The notes below the pieces were generated by a model that was not told where the DNA came from, ran no database searches, and saw nothing but the letters and a program-made list of their open reading frames with translations. From positions 120,017 through 184,016 of the forward strand of contig NZ_BMMU01000016.1 of the NCBI RefSeq assembly GCF_014646095.1: a stretch of DNA of 64,000 bases. The letters are read 5' to 3'. The stretch comes from Streptomyces lacrimifluminis (GTDB lineage: Bacteria > Actinomycetota > Actinomycetes > Streptomycetales > Streptomycetaceae). This document shows positions 58,600 to 64,000 of this stretch, piece after piece (position 1 is the first letter of the stretch; each line of letters begins with the position of its first letter). The translations under genes were made by a program, and so were the position numbers.

Positions 58600-59316
58600 T
58601 TAACGGCGCAGCGCCGCAGGTTTCCCGGCCTCCACAGGCTGTGTGGAATCCAGGTGCGCCCAGACGATCAGCCGATGACTGTGTCCCCACTCCGGATCGC
58701 ACGTGGTCAGCGTGAGATAGCGACCCGAACGCGTGTACCCGCTCTTACGTGGCACAGGATCGATCACCTCAATGTCCGTGGGCACGGTTTTGTAGGGGCC
58801 TTTGTCGATCCGGTACGTGAACCACGTCGTCCCGTCCGTCAGCACCACCGCGTCCCCCCGGCGCAGCCTCGGGAAGTCCTTGAACGGATCGCCGTACGTA
58901 CGCCGGTGACCGGCGACCGAGAAGTTGCCCTTCTGGCCGAGCCGCGCGGTGGTGGCGTAGTGGCCGAGGCCCTTCTTCAGGGTGTTCGTCCTCGTGCCTT
59001 CGAGCACGGGCTTGTTCCACGTGAAACCGAGCCGCGGGATGTACATGATCGCGAAGGGCTTGCCCGAGGTGTAGGGCCCCGGAGGCCTGGGGCCGGTCGA
59101 GTTCGGGGTGCTCCCGGGGTTGGGCGTCGTCTGCGCCGGCGCCTGCGTACCCGTGTCCTTCGACCACTGTTCCCGCAACAGGTGGATCTGGTCGTCCATG
59201 ACGGTGTCGGCCTTCACGCCCGTCCAGAACAGCACGTACACGACGAAGAGCACGATCACCGTGCCCACCGTGACGCACAGTTCGCTGACCGTCCTGATGA
59301 TCACGCGCCCCGACAC
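58600..59316 (-). CDS. Class E sortase 3
   Basis: The 238-residue protein has a membrane helix near the N-terminus (CVTVGTVIVLFVVYVLFW), a Pro/Thr-rich linker and a sortase domain. The catalytic His is in VAGHRRTYG, the Cys in TLTTCDPEWG and the Arg in SHRLIVW. The Asp after TLTTC differs from the TLTTCTP of the two neighbours, so substrate preference may differ. GTG at 59316 has GGGGGG upstream. A near-parS sequence lies inside the gene. Confidence 0.88.
   Translation of the reverse strand: MSGRVIIRTVSELCVTVGTVIVLFVVYVLFWTGVKADTVMDDQIHLLREQWSKDTGTQAPAQTTPNPGSTPNSTGPRPPGPYTSGKPFAIMYIPRLGFTWNKPVLEGTRTNTLKKGLGHYATTARLGQKGNFSVAGHRRTYGDPFKDFPRLRRGDAVVLTDGTTWFTYRIDKGPYKTVPTDIEVIDPVPRKSGYTRSGRYLTLTTCDPEWGHSHRLIVWAHLDSTQPVEAGKPAALRR
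59014..59027. other. Near-parS sequence (one mismatch)
   Basis: GTTCCACGTGAAAC differs from the parS consensus at one base and lies inside the third sortase gene. It may be a weaker ParB site. Confidence 0.5.
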
Positions 59317-59362
59317 AGGCCCCCCAGCGGTGAGCTACCGGCTGCTGCAGCTGCTGTTCCAG

Positions 59363-60142
59363 CTACTCCACAGGCTTCGCGTAGTGCAGGTCCACTGTGC
59401 CCGAGTAGCCGGGCAGAGTCACCGTCCCGTCCTCGTCGACCTGCCAGCCGAGCCCGTAGACGTTGACGTACACCATGTAGTTCTGGATCGCCTTGGACGC
59501 CGTGAGCGCGCTCCTCAGCTTCTCCGGGTCGCCGATCGCCGTGATCTTGTACGGGGGTGAGTAGACGCGACCCTGGAGGATCAGGGTGTTGCCCACACAG
59601 CGGACCGCGCTGGTGGAGATCAGGCGCTGGTCCATGACCTTGATGCCCTTGGCCCCGCCCTGCCACAGGGCGTTCACCACGGCCTGCAGATCCTGCTGGT
59701 GGATGACCAGATAGTCGGGCTGCGGCTCGGGATAGCCGGGGAGCTTCGCGGTCGCGTTCGGCGGAGCGTCGTCGAGGGTGACCGTGAGCGCCTCGCCCTT
59801 GACCTTCTGGGTGCCCGCTGCCTTCTCCAGCGCCGCCAGCTTGGCGTCCTCGGCCTCGGTGCTGCCGTCGTCGCGTTCGGCGAGTGCCTCGACGTCGTCG
59901 CGCAGGGCCGCGAGGGACTCGTCGAGCCGGCCGTTCTTGTGACTGCGGTCCTGGATGAGGTCCGAGAGCTTCAGCAGGGAGGCGTCCGTGCGGATGTTGG
60001 TGCCCTTGGCCGTGTCGAAGCTCGTGAAGAAAATCAGCCCCGCGAGGGCGAAGACCCCCACGGTGAGCACCCGCACCGGGCGGAATCGGCGGTTACGGGC
60101 GGGACTGGCACCCGTCCCGGGAGAGTCGGCAGAATTGCTCAA
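59363..60142 (-). CDS. DUF881 family membrane-anchored protein
   Basis: The 259-residue protein has one N-terminal membrane helix (about 24-42; VLTVGVFALAGLIFFTS), a coiled-coil region (about 60-112) and a DUF881 domain (GEALTVTLDDAP, YLVIHQQDLQAVVNALWQGGAKGI and GPVYSPPY-like GRVYSPPYKI). DUF881 proteins occur next to division and sporulation genes in Gram-positive bacteria. It is divergent from crgA, consistent with a role in division, but no activity is known. Confidence 0.85.
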   Translation of the reverse strand: MSNSADSPGTGASPARNRRFRPVRVLTVGVFALAGLIFFTSFDTAKGTNIRTDASLLKLSDLIQDRSHKNGRLDESLAALRDDVEALAERDDGSTEAEDAKLAALEKAAGTQKVKGEALTVTLDDAPPNATAKLPGYPEPQPDYLVIHQQDLQAVVNALWQGGAKGIKVMDQRLISTSAVRCVGNTLILQGRVYSPPYKITAIGDPEKLRSALTASKAIQNYMVYVNVYGLGWQVDEDGTVTLPGYSGTVDLHYAKPVE

Positions 60143-60284
60143 CGTACCCTTATCTCCTTCGGCGCCGCGGAAGCACTACGCTAACGGACGCCCGGGGGAG
60201 CACTAAGTGTCCCCTTGTACGCTGCCCCGGAGCCCCACCCAGTTCCCTGCGCGGCCACGCAGCGCATCGACAGGAGAGACCCTC

Positions 60285-60539
60285 GTGCCGAAGTCACGTA
60301 TCCGCAAGAAGGCCGACTACACGCCGCCGCCCGCCAAGCAGGCGACGGCCATCAAACTGAACAGCCGCAGCTGGGTCGCCCCGGTCATGCTGGCCATGTT
60401 CCTCATCGGCCTGGCCTGGATCGTTCTGTTCTACGTGACCGACGGCACGCTGCCGATCGACTCACTGGACAACTGGAACATCGTGGTGGGCTTCGGCTTC
60501 ATCGCCGCCGGATTCGGTGTCTCCACTCAGTGGAAGTAG
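60285..60539 (+). CDS. crgA: Cell division protein CrgA
   Basis: The 84-residue protein has the CrgA layout: a basic N-terminus (PKSRIRKKADYTPPP) and two membrane helices (about 30-50 and 65-82). CrgA is an actinobacterial division regulator that opposes FtsZ ring assembly in streptomycetes and recruits wall enzymes in mycobacteria. GTG 60285 has AGGAGAG 6 nt upstream. The length matches the family. Confidence 0.92.
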   Translation: MPKSRIRKKADYTPPPAKQATAIKLNSRSWVAPVMLAMFLIGLAWIVLFYVTDGTLPIDSLDNWNIVVGFGFIAAGFGVSTQWK

Positions 60540-60561
60540 GGCTCTGCCCAGGGCCTTCCAC

Positions 60562-60778
60562 TGAGTTATCCACAGCCAGGCAACTATTTCCACACCCCGC
60601 CTGGGGAAAAGACGACGATCTGTGGATAACTCATCGAGTGTTGACGCCGGTACGACTGACAGACCGGTAATCGCAAGCTTGTTCGCCCCCTGCCTGACCT
60701 GGGAAAACTCCGGTCGGTGACAGGGGGCACAGCTGTTCCCGCACACTGTGCACAGGTAGCGCCACGGACTGTGGACAA
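60562..60778. other. Cluster of three DnaA boxes downstream of crgA
   Basis: The 278-bp crgA-rhomboid spacer holds TTATCCACA (60566-60574), its inverse TGTGGATAA (60621-60629) and TGTGGACAA (60770-60778). The first two lie in a perfect 14-bp inverted repeat (60562-60575 and 60620-60633) that encloses a smaller CCAGGC/GCCTGG repeat. No gene is visible in the spacer. It could titrate DnaA or act as a terminator-like structure for the two converging genes. Confidence 0.7.
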
Positions 60779-60817
60779 CAGGCACTCAGTGACAGGTGGG
60801 ACGAGCTGGACGAACCG

Positions 60818-61714
60818 CTAGAGGAGCTGGCCCGTGCGGATCAGGGTCATGACGACCACCGCGACCAGGACCACTCCACAGACGCCGTACTGGACCAGGG
60901 ACCGGCGCTCACGCGGGGCGTGGACCATGGCGTAGCCGATGACGACACCGGCGACCAGACCGCCGATGTGGGCCTGCCAGGCGATGTTGCTCATCCCGAA
61001 GGTGAAGATGAGGTTGATCACCAGCAGCGCGAGGATCGGCCGCATGTCGTAGTTGAGGCGGCGCATCAGGACGGCGGTCGCGCCGAACAGGCCGAAGATG
61101 GCACCCGAGGCGCCGAGCGAGGGCTGGTTCGGAGCCTCGATCAGATACGTCAGCGCACTCCCTGCGAGGCCGGCGACCACATACAGCGCGAGGTAGCGGG
61201 CACGGCCGAGGGCGGCTTCCAGGGGGCCGCCGATCCACCACAGGCTGAGCATGTTGAAGATGATGTGCATGAGGCTGCCGTGCAGGAACATCGACGTCAG
61301 CAGCCGGTACCACTGCCCCTCCGCGACACCCTCCACCGAGCCGAGGCCCTGGTAGTAGGCGCTGCCGATGAGTTCGAAGCGTTGCGTGAAGTTGTCGCCG
61401 ATCGACAGCTGGAGCACGTAGGCGGCGACGTTGAGGCCGATGAGGATCTTGGTGAGGAGCCGGGGGTCGGCCGTGATGGTGCCGCCGGCGAGGGTGCGGG
61501 GGGTGGTGGCGCCCGGCGCGTGTCCCGTGCCGGAGCCGTTGCGCACGCAGTCCGGGCACTGGAAGCCGACGGAGGCGCTGACCATGCACTCGGGGCAGAT
61601 CGGGCGTTCGCAGCGGGTGCAGCGGATGCCTGTCTCGCGGTCCGGGTGGCGGTAACAGGTGGGCGGGCTCTGGGCGTCCTGTGGTCCCGGCGGGCTGCCT
61701 GGCGCCTGATCCAT
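60818..61714 (-). CDS. Rhomboid family intramembrane serine protease
   Basis: The 298-residue protein starts with a B-box-like zinc-binding segment (CYRHPDRETGIRCTRCERPICPEC in part, with paired Cys residues). A six-helix rhomboid core follows, with HGSLMHIIFNM, the catalytic Ser in GASGAIFG and His in AHIGGLVAG. It would cut membrane proteins within the bilayer; the substrate is unknown. ATG 61714 has GGGGGA 5 nt upstream. It is convergent with crgA. Confidence 0.9.
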   Translation of the reverse strand: MDQAPGSPPGPQDAQSPPTCYRHPDRETGIRCTRCERPICPECMVSASVGFQCPDCVRNGSGTGHAPGATTPRTLAGGTITADPRLLTKILIGLNVAAYVLQLSIGDNFTQRFELIGSAYYQGLGSVEGVAEGQWYRLLTSMFLHGSLMHIIFNMLSLWWIGGPLEAALGRARYLALYVVAGLAGSALTYLIEAPNQPSLGASGAIFGLFGATAVLMRRLNYDMRPILALLVINLIFTFGMSNIAWQAHIGGLVAGVVIGYAMVHAPRERRSLVQYGVCGVVLVAVVVMTLIRTGQLL

Positions 61715-61764
61715 GGGGTCCCCCAAATCCGTCGAGCCGTCGATGCGTCGTCTGGGCAATGCAC

Positions 61765-61796
61765 CGCCCCGCTCATCCTTACGGATGGGCGGGGCG
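61765..61796. terminator. Hairpin terminator between ppi and rhomboid
   Basis: A 14-bp stem with one mismatch (CGCCCCGCTCATCC and GGATGGGCGGGGCG) and a TTAC loop lies downstream of the cyclophilin gene. Confidence 0.65.
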
Positions 61797-61871
61797 TTTG
61801 GTTCCCTGCGTGTTCCCTGTGGGGGTCGGTTGTCCCCGGGGAAAAGAGCCGGTGGGAAGGGCTCTCGGGTC

Positions 61872-62405
61872 TCAGCCCTCGCGGGTCTCGACGACGACCG
61901 ACTCGATGACGACGTCGTTGACCGGGCGGTCGGTGCGCGGGTTGGTCGACGCCGTCGCGATGGCGTCCACGATCTTCTGGCTGGCCGCGTCGGTGACCTC
62001 GCCGAAGATGCTGTGCTTGCGGGTCAGCCAGTCCGTCGGAGAGACGGTGATGAAGAACTGCGAGCCGTTGGTGCCCGGTCCGGCGTTGGCCATGGCCAGC
62101 AGGTACGGCTTGTCGAAGCGGAGGTCCGGGTGGAACTCGTCCTCGAACTGGTAGCCGGGACCGCCGGTACCGTTGCCGAGCGGGTCGCCGCCCTGAATCA
62201 TGAAACCGCTGATCACCCGGTGGAAGACCGTGCCGTCGTAGAGCTTGTCCTTGGACTTCTCACCCGTCGCCGGGTTGGTCCACTCACGCTCACCGGTGGC
62301 GAGCTCGACAAAGTTCCTGACCGTCTTGGGCGCGTGGTTCGGCAGGAGCCGGACTTCGATGTCGCCTTGGTTGGTCTTCAGGGTGGCGTAAAGCTGCTCA
62401 GCCAC
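61872..62405 (-). CDS. ppiA: Peptidyl-prolyl cis-trans isomerase (cyclophilin)
   Basis: The 177-residue protein is a cytoplasmic single-domain cyclophilin. The active-site segments are FHRVISGFMIQGGDP, the acid pocket GPGTNGSQFFIT (Gln-Phe-Phe) and LTRKHSIFGEV. It catalyses proline isomerisation during folding. No signal peptide is present. GGAAGGCAGATC upstream provides the ribosome binding site. Confidence 0.92.
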   Translation of the reverse strand: MAEQLYATLKTNQGDIEVRLLPNHAPKTVRNFVELATGEREWTNPATGEKSKDKLYDGTVFHRVISGFMIQGGDPLGNGTGGPGYQFEDEFHPDLRFDKPYLLAMANAGPGTNGSQFFITVSPTDWLTRKHSIFGEVTDAASQKIVDAIATASTNPRTDRPVNDVVIESVVVETREG

Positions 62406-62794
62406 GATCTGCCTTCCGTTGTCCTCTTGTGACCCTCAGATCCTCGCACGGTCCGCGCCGTGCGTCGCCCGGCACCCTCTTCCGAGCGGGAATCCGGCAG
62501 TTTCGCTTGCGCTCCGCCGCTCCGGAGAAAACCGGCCGAGTAGGCACGGGACAGGGGCGCGGGACGGGGATCCGTGGCATTGTCGACGACAAGCTCCCGA
62601 TGCCCTGTATTCATCTCTATTGCATGTGATCGTCATCCGTTGCCCCATGTGATCTGTTCGGTGCCGGCAGCCCCGTGTGATCGGCCGTTCATGACCCGGA
62701 TGCACGCCCTCACATGCCTCACGGCGTATTGCCGGGCATGATCCGTAAAAGGGTGGAGAGTCGATAACCGTACGCCACCGACGAGGAGGATCCC
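62406..62794. other. Intergenic region between ppiA and the DUF5324 gene
   Basis: No gene is convincing in these 389 bp. Three imperfect copies of ATGTGATC (62624, 62647 and a variant GTGTGATC at 62675) occur upstream of the DUF5324 gene and could be operator-like, but this is weak. Confidence 0.45.
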
Positions 62795-63499
62795 GTGACC
62801 CGCATTGAAAGCGTGCGCGCCGCTACCGGCTCGGCGAAGGACAGCGTCCTGCACGCCGCGGACGTGGTGGCGCCTTACGCCGACACAGCCAAGGACAGGG
62901 CCACTCAGTACGCACACGAGGCACGCGTACGGCTTGCGCCCAAGGTGTCCCAGGCTGCGGAACAGGCTCGTGTCCAGTACGGCGCGCATCTCGCGCCGCG
63001 GCTGGAGCAGGCCCGTACGCATGTGCCGCCGAAGGTCGACCATGCCGCCCATGAAGCCGCCGTCCGTACCGCCAAGGCCGCCCGCCAGGCCGCCGACTAC
63101 ACCGCGCCGCGCGTGGAGCGCGCGGTCGCGGCGGCCGGACCCGTACGAGAGGAGGCCGCCGCGCGCGGTGCCGCTGCACTGGCCGCGCTGCGCGGCCAGA
63201 TCACACCGCAGGAGATCAGGAAGCTGGCCCGCAAGCATCAGCGGCGGGCCCGGACCGGCCGGCTCGCCAAGAGGCTGGCCGTGGTGGGCATCCTGGCCGG
63301 CGGCGCCTATGCCGCGTGGAAGTGGTGGGACAAGCAGGCCAACCCCGACTGGCTGGTCGAGCCGCCCGCCGCGACCGAGGTTCCGGAGACGGGCCGTCTG
63401 ACGTCCGTGGACGGCACTGGCCAGTCGGTCCTGGATCCCGAGGTCCAGGTGAAGGAAGCCGAGTCAGAGGCTGCAAAGGACGACGAGAACCACCGCTGA
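62795..63499 (+). CDS. DUF5324 family protein
   Basis: The 234-residue protein is Ala/Arg/Val-rich with amphipathic helical repeats (residues 1-145). One membrane helix follows near 160-175 (LAVVGILAGGAYAAWKWW), then an acidic tail. The pattern matches DUF5324, a Streptomyces family near oriC whose role is unknown. The helical repeats resemble apolipoprotein-like or phasin-like proteins. GTG 62795 follows GAGGAGG. Confidence 0.82.
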   Translation: MTRIESVRAATGSAKDSVLHAADVVAPYADTAKDRATQYAHEARVRLAPKVSQAAEQARVQYGAHLAPRLEQARTHVPPKVDHAAHEAAVRTAKAARQAADYTAPRVERAVAAAGPVREEAAARGAAALAALRGQITPQEIRKLARKHQRRARTGRLAKRLAVVGILAGGAYAAWKWWDKQANPDWLVEPPAATEVPETGRLTSVDGTGQSVLDPEVQVKEAESEAAKDDENHR

Positions 63500-63528
63500 C
63501 GGTTCACAGGTGGTGTCGTTCGTGAGAT

Positions 63529-63570
63529 CGCTGTGGGGCGGGAGGCTTTCAGGCTTCCCGCCCCACAGCG
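63529..63570 (+). terminator. Hairpin terminator after the DUF5324 gene
   Basis: An 18-bp stem with a single G-T mismatch (63529-63546 and 63553-63570) and a 6-nt loop lies 29 bp after the stop and 2 bp before a parS site. Confidence 0.8.
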
Positions 63571-63572
63571 AT

Positions 63573-63586
63573 GTTTCACGTGAAAC
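63573..63586. other. parS: parS centromere site (perfect)
   Basis: Perfect GTTTCACGTGAAAC in the spacer between the DUF5324 gene and the convergent GtrA-like gene, immediately after the terminator hairpin. Confidence 0.93.
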
Positions 63587-63599
63587 GCCACGGGACGCT

Positions 63600-63613
63600 G
63601 TTTCACGTGAAAC
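63600..63613. other. parS: parS centromere site (perfect)
   Basis: Perfect GTTTCACGTGAAAC only 13 bp after the previous one, forming a tight pair in non-coding DNA. Confidence 0.93.
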
Positions 63614-63648
63614 ATCGGCGGCGGTGATCTTTCAACGGGATCCCCTCG

Positions 63649-64000
63649 TCAGGAGACCGCCGAGACGGCCGAGACGGCCAGTCGCGTGCGCGCCGTCGGA
63701 AAGCCGATGCCCTTCAGGGCCGGTGCCCGGCGGATGTCACGCTGGACCGGCTTGTTCCGGCCGACGGCGAAGACGAACAGGCGCAGGACCAGGAAGCGGC
63801 CCATCCCGGCGAGTCCGGAGGCGCTGAGGTAGACGATCTGCTCGGTCAGCATGCCCGGCGAGGGCTGGAGCAGATGCAGGGAGACCATCGCGACGCAGGT
63901 GACGCCATAGGCCGCGGTCGCCGAGCCCGCTGCCTGCCAGTGCTGACGCCATCCTGCGCGCCCGCCGGCGCCGAAGGTGAAGCGGGCGTGGAGTTCGGTG
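63649..64000 (-). CDS. GtrA-like membrane protein, N-terminus beyond the window
   Basis: The leftward frame is open to the right edge, so about 116 C-terminal residues are visible. They show a basic region (RAGWRQHWQ), three hydrophobic helices and the segment GLAGMGRFLVLRLFVF, which resembles the last helix and Arg-x-x-Val-Phe end of GtrA-family proteins. These are small four-helix proteins linked to polyprenyl-sugar translocation. The family call is tentative because the start is missing. An internal ATG at 63888 is too far inside the helices to be the true start. Confidence 0.6.
   Translation of the reverse strand, partial: TELHARFTFGAGGRAGWRQHWQAAGSATAAYGVTCVAMVSLHLLQPSPGMLTEQIVYLSASGLAGMGRFLVLRLFVFAVGRNKPVQRDIRRAPALKGIGFPTARTRLAVSAVSAVS

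Noticed and set aside
62624..62682. CRISPR-like short repeats (ATGTGATC)
   Set aside because: Only three 8-base imperfect copies with uneven spacing; no array, spacers or cas genes anywhere in the window.

Overview
The window is high-GC, codon-biased actinobacterial DNA and almost certainly a Streptomyces chromosome close to oriC. Several things support this. There is a conserved core order of FHA proteins, PP2C phosphatase, RodA/FtsW, penicillin-binding protein, PASTA kinase, class E sortases, PabA-like protein, DUF881, CrgA, rhomboid protease, cyclophilin and DUF5324. There are four perfect copies of the Streptomyces parS site GTTTCACGTGAAAC (984, 1040, 63573, 63600). There are also several DnaA boxes (TTGTCCACA/TTATCCACA) between genes.

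Left core arm (1-19.05 kb): a K+ channel with an NAD-binding regulatory domain (cut by the window edge); moeA and a mobA-like gene; a bkd branched-chain 2-oxoacid dehydrogenase operon (E1alpha-E1beta-E2) divergent from an Lrp-type bkdR; a TetR regulator co-transcribed with a 3-hydroxyacyl-CoA dehydrogenase and divergent from paaN; a SpoU methyltransferase/HTTM/DUF5819 operon divergent from an acyl-CoA dehydrogenase; then rhodanese, J-domain and DUF2252 genes. Three intergenic regions share the palindrome ACCGAWYGWTCGGT, which suggests one regulon run by the TetR protein. A KstR-type box precedes the acyl-CoA dehydrogenase.

Accessory insert (about 19.2-45.4 kb): a biosynthetic cluster that looks undescribed to me. 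A leftward operon encodes a ThyA-family nucleotide hydroxymethylase, a B12-type radical SAM enzyme, a methyltransferase, a HAD phosphatase, a P-loop kinase and two FemAB/GNAT-like transferases. It is flanked by a PhyH oxygenase and an MFS exporter. Divergently transcribed rightward are a complete ECF vitamin-type importer (S, T, A, A'), a broken IS3-type transposase remnant, a second MFS protein and one 3,596-residue hybrid PKS/NRPS (acyl ligase-ACP-KS-AT-ACP-luciferase-like monooxygenase-C-A-PCP-C). TTA (bldA) codons occur early in genes of both divergent arms, and the cluster has no pathway regulator of its own. I infer a modified-pyrimidine metabolite carrying aminoacyl and/or polyketide-peptide parts. 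The exact product is unknown.

Right core arm (45.5-64 kb): tRNA-Leu(CAG), then the fhaA-fhaB-pstP-rodA-pbpA-pknB cell-wall/morphogenesis operon. An accessory Mrr-type restriction endonuclease gene follows. Next come three class E sortases with a PabA-like gene, DUF881, crgA, a cluster of DnaA boxes, rhomboid, cyclophilin, DUF5324, two parS sites and a partial GtrA-like membrane protein.
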